Shown here piece after piece: positions 46,284 to 57,598 of a DNA stretch of 64,000 nucleotides. Position 1 is the first letter of the stretch; each line of letters opens with the position of its first letter. The notes beneath the pieces were generated by a model. The model searched no databases. It was not told where the DNA came from and worked only from the letters and a program-made list of their open reading frames with translations. Origin of the DNA: Neostapfia colusana (lineage: Eukaryota > Streptophyta > Magnoliopsida > Poales > Poaceae); assembly GCA_030760725.1 (NCBI GenBank), contig JASWHV010000016.1, positions 21,877,084 to 21,941,083 of the forward strand. The letters run 5' to 3'. The translations under genes and the position numbers were made by a program.

Positions 46284-47159
46284 CTAGCCCCCTTCGCCCA
46301 GCTCGGCGGGCCGGGCTGTGGGCCGCGGCAACGTCCTCTCGAAGCCTCCTTCGGGCACAGGGGCTCCGGTGGGGGCCTTCGTTGAGAGGTCGTCAGCTGC
46401 GGCCTTGCCAGCGTGCGGTACGTGGCGCAGGTCCAAGGCGAGGAGCTCTTTCTCCACCATCTGCACATAAAGCAGATGAGCAGCTAGCTGTGGGTCACTG
46501 CAGGAGCATTCACCCTTAACTTGCTTGATAACTAGCTGGGAGTCGCCCTGTGCCAACAACTGGCGAGCGCCTAGAGACAGGGCTGTCTTTAGGCCAAACA
46601 TGAGTGCTTCATACTCTGCCATGTTGTTGGTTGTCTTGGAATTGAGACGCACCATATACCCAGACTGCTCCCCCGATGGCATGAGGAGCAGTACGCCAGC
46701 ACCGGCCCCCTGCTTTCGCGAGGAGCCGTCGAAGAAGAGCGTCCAGTAAGGCCCGGTGAAGGCCAGAGCTCGGGGCCCTGGTTCACCGTCTTCATGGCCC
46801 CCTGGGTCAGCCTGCGTTGGCGTCCACTCAGCCACGAAGTCAGCCAGTTCTTGGCTCTTGACTGCGTGACGAGGAAGGAGGTCTAGCTCAAACTCTGGTA
46901 GCTCCGCTGCCCATTTGGCGACACTGCCCGTCGCGTGGGGGCTGTGAAGGACAGCCTTCAGCGGATAGGAGGTGGCCACCGAGACCCGGTGGGCTTGGAA
47001 GCAGTGGCGGAGCTTCCTGGACGCCACGAGTACTGCATACAGCAGCTTATAGACCTCCAGGTACCTTGTCTTGGCGTCATGGAGGACCTCGCTGATGTAG
47101 TAGACAGGCCTCCCGATGATCCGGACCCTCCCTCCCAGGTCAGAGATATCTCCATCCAT
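46284..47159 (-). pseudogene. A RNase H and second (archaeal-type) RNase H
   Basis: An open stretch of 291 codons. The first part is the end of the ordinary RNase H (RPVYYISEVLHDAKTRYLEV, LLYAVLVASRKLRHCFQAH, KWAAELPEFELDLL). The second is a complete-looking archaeal-type RNase H with catalytic Asp in WTLFFDGSSRKQGAG, Glu in NMAEYEALMFGL, Asp in GDSQLVIKQVKGE and a final Asp near AAADDLS. Two RNase H domains in tandem define the Tat/Ogre group. This open stretch is a piece of a broken pol. Confidence 0.85.
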
Positions 47160-47847
47160 GGCTCAGGCACGCGGGAGGTGGGTGGGCCCGGGGAGGCCGC
47201 CGGGAGCTGATACTCGAAGGCTCCCAGGCTGTCTTGGACCTCCGGGTGGTCCCGCTGATTTCACGGGAGCTCCGGGAGGTCCTGTTGGACATCCTGGAGG
47301 CTCTGTTGGACCTCCGGGGGGTCCCGTTGCACCTCCGGGAGGTCCTGCTGGTCCTCCGGGAGGTTGTTTTGGGGGTCCGGGGGTCCGTTTTGGACCTCCG
47401 GGGGGTTGCCTCGGAGACCCGGGGGGTCGTTTTGGACCTCCGGGGTTTACTGGCGCCTGTTTCCCGATACCGGAGCAGGCTGTGGCGACAAGGGGTCCGG
47501 CCGCTCTGTGACGAGGACCATACTCACCACTGCAGCCGTCGCCGCGGTGTAGAGCAACAGATGCTCTTCGGGCTCGGGGGCTACCATTACGGGTAGGGTC
47601 ATCAGGAGTTGCTTCAGCTCCTAGAGAGCTTCTTCTGCTTCGTCGGTCCAAGCGAATGGCCCGGATTTGCGCAGGAGCTTAGAGAAGGGGAGCGCTCGCT
47701 CTGCTAACCGCGGTATAAACCGACTCAGCGCGGCTAGGCATCCCGTGAGTTTCTGGACTTCTTTGATGCGGGCGGGGGGCCGCCTCAAGTCGATGGCTTT
47801 GATCTTCTCTGGGTTAGCCTCAATTCCTCGGTGTCAGGCCAGGAATC
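47160..47847 (-). pseudogene. A RT thumb/connection and RNase H start, with repeat spacer
   Basis: In the frame of the downstream RNase H the minus strand reads FSKLLRKSGPFAWTDEAEEAL near 47660, then VAPEPEEHLLLYTAATAA and VVSMVLVTERPD (RNase H start) near 47510. About 90 residues of a Pro/Glu/Val/Gln-rich repeat follow before DLGGRVRIIGRPVYYIS. Stops are at 47621 (TAG), 47447 (TAA) and 47261 (TGA). The spacer interrupts the RNase H fold between its first strands. Confidence 0.75.
47234..47446. repeat. Minisatellite in RNase H, 21-24-bp units
   Basis: Repeats of (T/C)TGGACCTCCGGG(A/G)GGTC and variants, about nine to ten units. In the pol frame (minus) they read PEVQ-type units; in a plus frame they read collagen-like GPPGG units. 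Most unit lengths are multiples of three, so the array expanded in frame. Confidence 0.8.
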
Positions 47848-48546
47848 CTAAGGGTTTTCCAAAGGATACACCGAACACACACTTGTCGGAAAGACGAAGA
47901 CTAGGGCCAAGTTATCTAGTAGGGATGAACTCTGCCTGACCTTAACAATAATGTCATCGACATACACCTCAACTGAGTCCCTTATCAGCTCTCCGAAGGT
48001 CTCATGCATTGTACGTACGAAGGTAGGGAGAGCGTTCTTTAGGCCATAAGGCATAGAGACATAACAGTACAGACCGTCTACTGTGATAAAGGAGGTGTGC
48101 TCTTCATCTTCTCTAGACATAGGGATCTGGTGGAAACCCGAGTAAGCGTCTAGGAAGCACAGCATATCGCAGCCTGACGCCGAGTCTACTATTTGATCTA
48201 TTCTAGGGAGAGGAAATAGATCTTTAGGACATGCCTTATTGAGACTGGTGTAGTCGATGCACATCCGGAGCAGTCCACCGGCCTTTGGGACAACAACAGG
48301 GTTCGCCAACCACCGGGGGTGGCGGACTTCCCGTATAAAGCCAGCGTCCAGCAGCTTCTTGATTTCTTCGCGGATGAGGCTTTGCTGCTCGGCGGACTGC
48401 TTGCGGGGCTTCTGTCGGACTGGACGGTCGTCAGGGAAGACCTTTAGGTGGTGCCCGATCACCTCCCTAGGGATCTCTGGCATCTGCGACGGCTGCCATG
48501 CAAACACATCGACATTGTGCCGGAGGGAGGTAACGAGTGCGTCTTC
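47848..48546 (-). pseudogene. A reverse transcriptase
   Basis: In frame with gag-protease upstream; separated only by a TAG at 48547. Motifs in order: RPVRQKPRKQSAEQQSLIRE, DAGFIREVRHPRWLANPVVV, MCIDYTSLNKACPKDLFPLP, FLDAYSGFHQIPM (first catalytic Asp), SMPYGLKNALPTF, and the YVDDI active site at about 47964. A small deletion and frame change follow near 47885, losing part of the thumb. RT fingers and palm look intact. Confidence 0.9.
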
Positions 48547-51093
48547 CTATTTGCTATCCAGGCCCCCGGCTACCCGGGTGGTCTGGGTGGCATCGGCGCT
48601 GATTTGGACGAGCCTTAAGGGGACGTCGCCCTCGTCGAGGGGTTGCACATGGGGTGCTGTGGTAGAGGCACGGCGGCGTGCACTCGGGTGGAGCCGGTTT
48701 GGTTCTGCACTGCCTGGGGTTGGTGCTCTAGCTGTTGTAAGCGCTTGGAGCTTTTCCAAGGCTAACACTGCGGCAGTACGGTCTCCACGAATCTTGAGTA
48801 CTCCTGTTGGTGTAGGCATCTTCAGGACAAGGTAGTCGTAGTGGGCTACTGCCATGAATCGGTACAGGGCTGGCCTGCCAATTATGGCGTTGAAGGGGAG
48901 GTCGATCTCCGCCACGTCGAACAGAATGTACTCTGTCCGATAGCTGTCCGGTGCCCCAAAGGTCACCGGGAGGCTGATGTGGCCGTAGGGAACGACCTGT
49001 CCCCGCCCTACCCCTGAAAACGGGCTCGATGGGGTGAGCTTGGCCATCGGGATCTCCAGCTTCTGGAAAGCTGCGCGACTGATGAGGTTCAGTCCAGCCC
49101 CGCCATCCACCAAAACGTGGTACATCCTTACGTTGGCGATGGTGGGGGCCACCAAGAGCGGTAGTTGGCCGGCCCCAGCCATGTTCCTGGGGCAGTCGGT
49201 GGCATCGAAGCTGATGGGGGTTCCCATTAACCTGAGGTGCGGTACTGCACTCGGGAGGGGAGCCACCGACGCTACCGCTCGGCGCAAGGTCTTAGCCGTG
49301 CTTCTGGACGAGGGGTGAGCGGACCCACCGTAGATGATGTAGAGCATCTTCCGGTGCTTGTCATCACTGGAACTGGAGCTCTCATGGTTGCGCACCGTCT
49401 TCACGGCGCGCTGAAGCTCCTGGAACTCCACCTGGTGGTCGACGTCGTCTGGGGCGTCGACCTTCTGCTTGCCCTCCCTTTGACGGTAGGGTGGGGCATC
49501 AGTTAGAAGCTGCTTCCCTTTCCGGAAGCGCTCCGCGAGCTTCTGGATTTCCCGGCACTCGGCAGCAGTATGGTAACCGGTGCCGTGCACGGGGCATAGC
49601 TCGCCCTGGCCTCCGTCTGGAGCCGGTGATTGTCGCGGCCTTTTGTCGGGGCGCGGCCCCCGAGCTCCACTGGGTGCCGCTGCTGCGGCAACGGGGGCCG
49701 CGGCTGGCAGTTTCATCTTGCCACCACCCCTGTTCTTGATCTTCCTGCCGCTTCCATAGGAAGCGGCGCCAGATCCTGGCTGCCCCCCTGGCTCGGAGGC
49801 TGGCAGTGAGTGCCAGTTTCGCCCTTCGGCTGCTTTGGCACACTTGTCCACCAGGCTGAAGAGCTCCGAGACGTCGCGGACCTCCCTAGTCGCGAGCTTC
49901 TCGAGCATCTTCTTGTCCCGAACGCCTTGTCAAAACGCCACCACCACAGAAGCGTTCTGGATGTGTGGGATGGTGTTCCGCACCTGGGAGAACCGCTGGA
50001 TGAAGGAGAGTAGTGACTCCCCTGGTAGTTGATGGATGGCGTGGAGGTCGAGCTCCATGCCAGGCCGGGTGTAGGAACTGCCAAAGTTGGCGACGAACTG
50101 CCGGCAGAGCTCCCCCCAGGAGGTTATGGAACCCTGGGGTAGGTTCATGAGCCAAGACCGGGCTGGGCCGGTCAAGGCGACGGGGAAATAGTTGGCCATG
50201 ACGGCCTCATCCCCTCCTGCGGCAAGTACGGCAGTGGAGTAGATCTGGAGAAACTCCGCTGGGTTGACGCTGCCATCGTACTTCTCGGGCAGGTGCGGCT
50301 GGAACTTGTGCTGCCACCTCGCGAAGCGAAGGTGGGGTGCCAGGGCCGTACATCCTGCCCCTGTTGCCGCAGGTGTTGGTGCCGCGAACGCTTGATTCGC
50401 CGTCGGCACAGTGTATCCCGGTATAGGCAAAGCTGCTCCATAGACCGGGGATGCCGTTTGCAGGGCATATGGTTGTGGCATATGCTGCGTGGCATATGCC
50501 TGGGGCAGAGCTCGCGTGGCGAAGATCTGCCCTTCAGGCTGGGTCGAGGCCGACGTCATGCTGTCGCCAGCCTCTTGGATGCGACGCCTTTCTCGACGTC
50601 GCTCGAGGAACACTCGGGCATCTTGGCCCAAGTGGCATTGCTCCAGCTCTGCCCTCAGGTCCGTCGACGGAAGCCTGGTGGGGCTGGGGTCCGCCATCTG
50701 CCCGTCAACCGTTGGCATGCGCGTCAGCGACACAGCCGGTTGACCGGAGTGTCGTCCCCGCCGAAGTCGAGGGTTCGCGGCGGCGACGACGAGGCGGTCT
50801 ACCTCGCGTATCCACTGCTGGGTCGCTGAATGGGGTCCGTCCCCAGCAGGTGGATTGCGGAGTAGTGCTCTTGCTGCAGCTAGCGCACCCCTGTGGGGTA
50901 CGCTTATCGCTGCAGAAGATCTCACGCTGGTCGGAGCCTGCATTGCCGGAGTCGGCGTTGTCGGAGTCGGCTGCTGGCTACCAGCTTGTGCCGACACACT
51001 CCGTCCTGAGTGTGTCGACATGTACTCCCCGCTGGTCACGGTTCGTCGTGAACGCGGGGGAGGAGAGCTTGCCGCTGAAGGAAGCTTCGTCAT
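48547..51093 (-). pseudogene. A gag-protease, one internal stop
   Basis: Start at 51093, 57 nt from the LTR. Residues about 1-255 are Ala/Pro/Arg-rich; about 257-430 are the gag capsid-like domain (PHLPEKYDGSVNPAEFLQ, LTGPARSWLMNLPQGS); about 500-513 are a C-x2-H-x4-H-x4-C zinc knuckle (CPVHGTGYHTAAEC). Protease at about 600-760 has the active site LVDGGAGLNLIS near residue 663 (D-G-G-A instead of D-S/T-G, as known in Tat). A TGA at 49930 follows VVVAF, where C and B read CGA (Arg), a C-to-T change at a CpG. The frame ends in a TAG at 48547 and then continues as RT. Confidence 0.9.
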
Positions 51094-51127
51094 CTACGTC
51101 GGCAAAAGCTCGTCGCGCAAGGGAAAA

Positions 51128-51147
51128 GCCCCCTACCTGGCGCGCCA
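51128..51147 (-). other. Primer-binding site of A
   Basis: Minus strand TGGCGCGCCAGG..., two bases inside the 5' LTR end at 51150. The tRNA was not assigned. Confidence 0.7.
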
Positions 51148-51149
51148 AA

Positions 51150-51545
51150 TGTCGAAGTCTGTGGTCGACACTTCCCCCGGACCTGCACTGGGCAGCCCGC
51201 GGAGGTTCTTTTTCGGAGGGGCTAGTCACTTGCGGAGAGCTTAAGCGTATGGACGAATTAAGGAGAAGCTTGACACGGCGAGTTTTACATGGTTCAGGCC
51301 GCCGGAGCGTAAAACCCTACGTCCACGGCGAGCTAAGGAGCTCGCTGTATTGCTTGTTGCTCAGAACCGGAGTCCTGAGCTTGGGGATGAGTGATGTCTA
51401 GCGTATGAGTTGCTGGAGTGCGAACCCTTGCTAACGTTGCCTACCCGAGCCTTTTATAGTCCATGGCTCGGGTGGCTTACAAAGGGGGCCCGGGACCTGA
51501 CAGGTGGTCCCGGGGAGATTACCTGCAGACTACCGTATCCGCAGT
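51150..51545 (-). repeat. 5' LTR of A, first part
   Basis: The first 396 bp (plus order) of an A/F-subfamily LTR, with a minus-strand TATAAAA at 51452-51458, cut after CCGTATCCGCAGT by element B. It resumes at 58701. The target duplication GCAGT is at 51541-51545 and 58696-58700. Confidence 0.92.
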
Positions 51546-52643
51546 TGTCGAAGTGTTCGGTCGACACTTCCCCCGGGCCAGCACTGGGAAGCCCACGGAG
51601 GTTCTTTTTTCGGTGGGGCTAGTCCCTTGCGGAGAGCTTGCGTGGATGGACGAGTTAGTAAGAGCTTGACACGTTGAGTTTTACGTGGTTCAGGCCGCCG
51701 GAGCGTAGAACCCTAAGTCCACGGCGAGCTATGGAGCTCGCTGTATTGCTTGCTGCTCAGGGCCGGAGTCCTGAGCTTGGGGGTGAGTTACAGCTTGGGT
51801 GTGAATGGCTAGCGTATGAGTTGCAGAGGTGCGAACCCTTGCTATCGTCGCCTACCCGAGCCTTTTATAGTCCAAGACTCGGGTGGCTTACAAGGGGGCC
51901 CGGGACCCGACAGGTGGTCCCGGGGAGATTGACTGTTATCTACCGTATCTGCAGTTATGCCGGTAGTTGTTTCTGGTGAAGGCTTCCGAGTCTCCATCTT
52001 GCCGCCCTGCCCATGCCGCATGCTAGTCGTAGTGGTTGATGACGGCGCAGGCGGCATGGGATGTTTTGTCGCGGTGTTTATTGGCTGGCAGGTTCTGACA
52101 CCGCGCGCCAGTCTGTGATGCGACTGGGCGCAACGGCACCTGACAGAGGCGTGCTCCGCGTCTCCGCGTCTTGGGAAGACGCGGGCCTTGAATACCTTGT
52201 ACGGGCAAGGTATGGGGCGTCTTTACGCCCGCTGCCTATCGCTCGGGGGCAGGCAGCGCCGTTCCGCTGGCCACGTGGCAGGCTCGGAGCCCTTCTCAGT
52301 GGAGAGGAGGGTCCGGCCCCGCGGGGCACGTGGAGCCTTCGGACCTCTCCCCGCGGAGGGGGAGGTTTGACTTCTGTCGGCCACGTGGCGGGTCCGGAGC
52401 TCCTCTCTGAGGAGAGGGAGGTCTGGCCCCGCCAGATACGTGGCACCTTCGGACCTCTCTCCCGCGAAGGGGGAGGTCCGGCCTCTGTATGCCATGTGGC
52501 GGGCCCGGAGCTCTCCTCTGAGGAGAGGGAGGTCTGGCCCCGCCGGACGCGTGGCGCCTTTGGAGCTCTCCCCACGGAGAAGGGCGAGTTCCTTAGGCAT
52601 TTTCCCCTGTGCGCGGGGGTACCCCATATCGCAGGTACCGACA
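51546..52643 (-). repeat. 3' LTR of B (1098 bp)
   Basis: On the minus strand it begins TGTCGGTACC and ends TTCGACA. TATAAAA (minus) is at 51863-51869 and the G-box subrepeats are at about 52270-52600. The polypurine tract follows at 52644. Confidence 0.93.
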
Positions 52644-53135
52644 GTGGCCCCCCGGGCCCATCTCGGGGGAGATAGCGAGCCTGAGGTGGGACCTCCGTCT
52701 CTTCTGATCCGCGCACTTTCTCTAAGTCCCGCATTAACCGCTGCCGGAGCACGAACGGCCGCAGGATCATGGGAGCGTGCGCCCACTTGATGGTTGCTTT
52801 TACTGCGGCGGTTCCCAAGACTGCCACTTCTGCATGTTGCGGCGCTTTCTTCGGGAACCGCCGAAGTGTCTTGCCGGCTTGTCTTCTTAGGAGACTGACT
52901 CCTTGACCCACCGCTTCAGTCGGGTGGCTTGGGTCCACCTGTCATCGGCGCTCGGTCTAGGAGCCGAAGCGGTTGCCGATGCGGTGTATTCGAAGAGTTC
53001 CGAATCGCCTGGAATTGCACCTGGGAAGGTTTTTAGAGGGGATCTTACCCACATTGCGGTTTCCCTTCGCACCTCCCAGCGTTTCTTCTCGGACTCTTGT
53101 GCTTTTGCCCTCTTGCTCTTGAGTCCTCCCTTGCC
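52644..53135 (-). other. B: polypurine tract and 3' untranslated region
   Basis: Homologous to 34470-34960 in C. The polypurine tract on the minus strand is GGGCCCGGGGGGCCAC. On the plus strand it is the leader of the antisense ORF. Confidence 0.75.
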
Positions 53136-53825
53136 ATGGCCTCCAACCCACCACCAGAGAAGAAGCGTGCTCGATCTCCTCCAGCGATGGCGTCTGTGCC
53201 AAGTCGGGAATCTGGGGTGCCTGGCACTCCTTCCGGTGGCGACTCGAAGAGGCCCCGGGCTGATGCGTTGAGGGGAGCTTCTGGGGCGTCCCCTGCTCCG
53301 CCAGTTCAGGCGACTGCGGAGCGGCCGTCAGTGATGGCAGCGGGCTCTGGGAGTCCTACCTCCGGCCAAGGAGAAGGAATTCTCCGAGAGAAACCTAGAG
53401 GCCCTGCAGGCTGCCCACGGGAGGTAGAGGAGCTTTCGGCCTTGCGGTCCTCCGAGGCTCATGCGGTCTCAAAAATCGTTGATCGAGCGGGGTCCGCCCT
53501 GATCCCTCTTGGCTTCAGTCCGGTGAGGGCAGCGGCTCCTGCGTTGAAGGTGGCGGAGGTGATCCCCGCGCTGGAGTCGATCGGCGCCAAGCTGGACAGG
53601 CTAGACTCGGTGGTCGCCAGCGAGCTTGAGGCCGAGGGACGCGGCCTAGCCTTAGAGGTTGCCTCACAATTGCTGGCATGCTTCAAGAGCGGCGACCCCT
53701 CTTTCTCGCTGGAACCAGCGAGAGAGGGCGCAGCCGCGGAGCGGGAGGAAGCTGCCAGGGCTGAAGTCGAGGATGTGGCCGCCCTTGTAGCCGCTAGGTT
53801 CCAGCGTGAGCCGGGAGGACCTTAG
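53136..53825 (+). CDS. B short antisense ORF, intact (229 aa)
   Basis: Start MASNPPPEKK in GCCATGG, same as C and A. The transposon domain is absent as in C, and a further ~1 kb is lost relative to C between the Ser/Pro-rich region and the coiled coil (junction near 53360). The frame stays open and gives a hydrophilic protein: a basic Ser/Pro/Ala N-terminal half (KKRARSPP, GGDSKRPRAD), then the conserved C-terminal half (FSPVRAAAPALKVAEVIPAL, LACFKSGDPSFSLEP, VEDVAALVAARFQ). Function unknown. It is the only coding region in the window longer than 200 codons without a break. It may be open by chance, as the element is fairly young. Confidence 0.6.
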   Translation: MASNPPPEKKRARSPPAMASVPSRESGVPGTPSGGDSKRPRADALRGASGASPAPPVQATAERPSVMAAGSGSPTSGQGEGILREKPRGPAGCPREVEELSALRSSEAHAVSKIVDRAGSALIPLGFSPVRAAAPALKVAEVIPALESIGAKLDRLDSVVASELEAEGRGLALEVASQLLACFKSGDPSFSLEPAREGAAAEREEAARAEVEDVAALVAARFQREPGGP

Positions 53826-55093
53826 GACTTGTTTCTCTCTTTTTATCGAGTCTGTAGTCCAGCTCATGGAGCCTCGCATAATTTGACTCTTTTAAATATT
53901 TGTGTATGTGATGTCTTTTCTCTCCTTCTTGGCTTTGCCTGACTGAGTCCTTAGCTCCGCAAGGTACTCAGAGGCCTTCTCCAATCTCGGAGCTCTGCAC
54001 AGACACCTTCCCCGGGTCCTAACTGTGTTAGGGGCCCCCGGGGGTCTCCGGATCTCGCCCTATGGGGAGCTCCAGATCTGCCTGCCACGTGGCGAGTCCG
54101 GAGCCCCTCCTTAGGAGGCGGGAGCTCTGGCCCTGTTGGACACGTAGGGCTTCCGGAGCCCTCCCACCAGGGGGGAGGTCCGGTTTCCGCCTGCCACGTG
54201 GCGAGTCCGGAGCCCACCTCAGGGGAGGCGGGAGCTCCGGGCCCGCTGGACACGTGGGGCCTTCGGGCCTCGCCCCTGCTGAAGGGGCGGGACCCGGCCC
54301 TTCCAATCCTAGGCTGGAGTAGTTGATAGCTCCTTTCCCCCGCTTCATGCAGTCCCCCTTGCCGTAACCTGGAGGTCCTGCACACAGGCAGAGGAAACGT
54401 AATTCTCCTCGGGGGGTCCTCCTCTCCCGTCTCCTAGTCTTATTCGTCTTACGATCCTGATCCGTTATACGGGGCTTGGGCAATTCTGTGCTCGAGGCGC
54501 CGGAGCTCCGGCTCCCTCCGAGGTCCGGGTACGGTCGCCCGATCCCTAGTACCGGGCTATGCGCTGGGGAAGAAGAGTGCACGTGCTTTGGGTTCATGAC
54601 CAGGCAAAGCGGTTGTACTCCCCTGTACCTCAGGAGGGCAGGATGCGCATGTTTTGGGCTCATGGCCTGCTAAGCTGGATACACACCCTGGACCCCCCAT
54701 GCACAACGCAGGCCTTTCCTGGAGGTGACCAACTGGCACCACAACACCTGACTGGGGGAGGCCCGAGAGACTCACTCGGCCATCGGCAGGTGCCTCAAGC
54801 GCAGCCGCCCTCGGTAGGATAGCGAATGCTTACTATGGATGAGCGCGGGAGAGGGGGAGCTAGATGTACGATGAACATACATAGATAGTGCGATCATAAA
54901 AATTAATGCATAATTTAAATGAGCGCAAGAGAGAGAGCTAAGTAGAACAGGGTTCTGTGTTCATGCCCATAGGTGGAATTCTGGCTGTACATGGAGGCAA
55001 TATTCCGCCTCGTCTACAAGGGAAGCAAGACTCTACGCGCTTAGGGTCGGAACCAGGCTAAACTGGACGTAGTCCTGTACCGTCCCTTGAGAC
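53826..55093 (-). other. B: non-coding region with G-box array
   Basis: Homologous to 36690-38049 in C. CTTAGCTCCGCAAGGTACTC is at about 53951, the G-box array at about 54080-54290 and the AT-rich islet at about 54899-54920. No gene is seen. Confidence 0.65.
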
Positions 55094-55790
55094 TTAGCTG
55101 CCCCAAGCTCCGTTCCTAGATTCTATGGGATTTATTACAGAAGGGAACGACCCTGTTCTACCGACGCTCAGGGAGGAGGACTTACAGTGTTGCTCCATGC
55201 CAAGGATTTTGGGAATAGATCCCACTCTTGGTTGAAAGGCATGTGTACCTGGGGCGGCAGCTTTCATGATTCGGATGGGACCTTCCCTGCTGGGGGAGAG
55301 TTTATGGGTCCTTCTCGGGAAAGAGCGTGCCTCGACAACAGGTTGCCCTTCTGCAGGTCCCTGATGCATTTGGTTCTTTGGCAGTAGTGCTTAGAGCATC
55401 AGCCGAGACCTTGCATTGTGGGGTGTTACCTGCAGCCGAGTCTCGTCGACGAGGTTTTTATCTTCACGCTGGATCAGGTCCTGCGCGGCTTCTCCTGGGG
55501 GCCCCCGGCGAGTTCTCCCCTTCTGGCTAAGGCCTTCAAGGGGTAGGTGAACCCGGGCTCGTCTTAGATGACCTAAGGCGTCTTCCCCTTCTGGCAAGGC
55601 CTTCAAGGGGTTGACAGACCTTGGGCGGCCCCCGGGAGGTATGTCCGAGGCACGGAGGCGTGCTCTCGGGTGTGGCTGGCCCGACCTTGCACCATTGTGG
55701 TCGGTACTTGGGCTGCTGCGACTACTTGGGGCTTCTCCAAGGTTGACACCGCAGCAGTGCAGCCTCCACTGGCCCGGAACGGCAGCCGCG
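55094..55790 (-). pseudogene. B: protease tail and integrase C-terminal tail
   Basis: In minus order: a protease-end remnant (GGCTAAVSTLEKPQVVAAAQ near 55740), short CTTCTGGC-type repeats (about 55515-55610), then an integrase tail (THKLSPSREGP, KAAAPGTHAFQP near 55250). Same deletion architecture as C and E. Confidence 0.7.
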
Positions 55791-55795
55791 GCCGG

Positions 55796-57541
55796 CTACC
55801 GCCTTGGCCTGTCACCGTCGGAGCTGGAGTCCTCACCGTTATGCACTGTCTTTATGACACGCTGAGGCTCCTGAAACCCCACCTGATGGGCGGCGGTGAC
55901 TGGGGCATCGACCTTCTGCTTGCCATCCCTCTGGGGGTAGGGCGGTGCTTCAGCTCTCTGCTGTCTTCCTTTGCGGAAGCGCTCTGCGAGCCTCTGGTAT
56001 CCTAGCACTCGGCAGCAGTATGGTTTCCGGCGCCATGCACGGGGCATAGCCCGCCCTGGTCACTATCTGGGGCCGGTGATTGCCGCTGCCTTTTGTCGGG
56101 GCGCGGCCCCCGTGCTCCACTAGTCGTCGCTGCTGCGCGACGGGAGCCGCGAACGATGACTTCATCTTGCCACTCCCCCGGTTCTTGGCCTTCTTGCCAC
56201 CCCCATAGGCAGCAGCGCCGGACCCGGGCTGTCCTCCTGACTCAGAGGTTGGCAGAGAGTGCCAGTTCCGCCCTTCAGCTGCTCTAGCGCATTTGTCCGC
56301 CAGGCTGAAGAGCTCGGAGACGTCGCGGACCTCTCTGGTCGCGAGCTTCTCAAGCATTTTCTCGTCCCGGACACCCTGTCGGAATGCCACCACCACAGAA
56401 GCACTTTGAATATGCGGGATGGTGTTGCGTACCTGGGAGAACCGCTGGATGAAAGAGCACAGCGACTCCCCAGGTTGTTGCTTGATGGCGTGGAGGTCAA
56501 GCTCCGTGCTGGGACGGGTGTAGGAGCTGCCGAAGTTGGCGACGAACTGCCGGCAGAGCTCTCCCCAGGAGGTTATGGACCCCTGGGGGAGATTCATGAG
56601 CCAAGACCGAGCTGGGCCGGTCAAGGCGACGGGGAAGTAGTTGGCCATGACAGCCTCATCCCCTCCTGCGGCAAGTACGGCGGTGGAGTAGATCTGGAGG
56701 AACTCCGCCGGGTTGACGCTACCGTCGTACTTCTCGGGCAGGTGCGTCCGAAACTTGCGCGGCCACCTCGCGAAGCGAAGGTGGGGTGCCAGGGCCGCAC
56801 ATCCTGCTCCTGCTGCCGCAGGTATTGGTGCTGCGAACGCTTGGTTCGCACTTGGCACCGTGTACCCCGGTATGGGCAAGGATGTACCATAGACCGGGGG
56901 CGCTGCTTGCGGCGCATATGGTTGTGGCATATGCTGCGTGGCATATGCCTGAGGCAGGACTCGCATGGCGAAGATCTGCCCTCCAGGTTGTGTCGAGGCC
57001 GACGTCATGCTATCGCCAGCCTCATGGTTGCGACGCCTTTCTCGATGTCGCTCGAGGTACACCTGGGCATCCTGGCCCAAGTGGCACTGTTCCAGCTCCC
57101 TTCTCAGGTCCGTCGACGGGAGCCTGGAGGAGCTGGAATCCGCCGTTTGCCCGTCAACCGTGGGCGTGCGCGTCAGCGACACAGCCGGTTGACCGGGGCG
57201 TCGCCCTCGCCGAAACCGAGGGTTCGCGGCGGCAACGACGAGGCGGCCACCTCGCGGACCCATTGTTGGGTCGCAGAATGGGGCGCATCCCCAGCAGGTG
57301 GGTTGCGCAGCAGTGCTCTTGCTGCAGCTAGCGCACCCCCATGGTGTACGCTCAGCGCCGCAGAAGATCTCACACTGGTCGGAGCCTGCATCGCCGGAGT
57401 CGGCGTTGCCGGAGTCGGCTGCTGGCTACCAGCTTGTGCCGACACACTCCGTCCTGAGTGCGTCGACATGTACTCCCCACTGGTCATGGTTCGCCGTGAA
57501 CGCGGAGGGGGAGAGTTTGCCGCTGAGGGAAGCTTGGTCAT
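55796..57541 (-). pseudogene. B gag, two frameshifts
   Basis: Start at 57541. Domains as in C: capsid-like region and CPVHGAGNHTAAEC-type zinc knuckle. One base is missing near 57247 (after WVREV) and one near 56135 (in the Ala-rich stretch before the zinc knuckle). Between these points the frame is open (55950-57263). Confidence 0.85.
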
Positions 57542-57576
57542 CTTCGTCGGCGGGAACTCGTCGCGCAAGGGGAAAA

Positions 57577-57596
57577 GCCCCCTACCTGGCGCGCCA
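57577..57596 (-). other. Primer-binding site of B
   Basis: Minus strand TGGCGCGCCAGG..., two bases from the LTR, identical to A and C. Confidence 0.7.
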
Positions 57597-57598
57597 AA

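Noticed and set aside
47116..47511. Collagen-like protein on the plus strand (GPPGG repeats)
   Set aside because: It is the antisense of the RNase H spacer repeat in pol; the pol-frame reading continues into conserved RNase H motifs.
52078..52938. Long Arg/Pro-rich ORFs on the minus strand across the Tat LTRs (also 34050-34763, 14568-13921, 60602-61297)
   Set aside because: They follow the ~110-bp U3 subrepeats, which are open in several frames. No domain and no consistent start.
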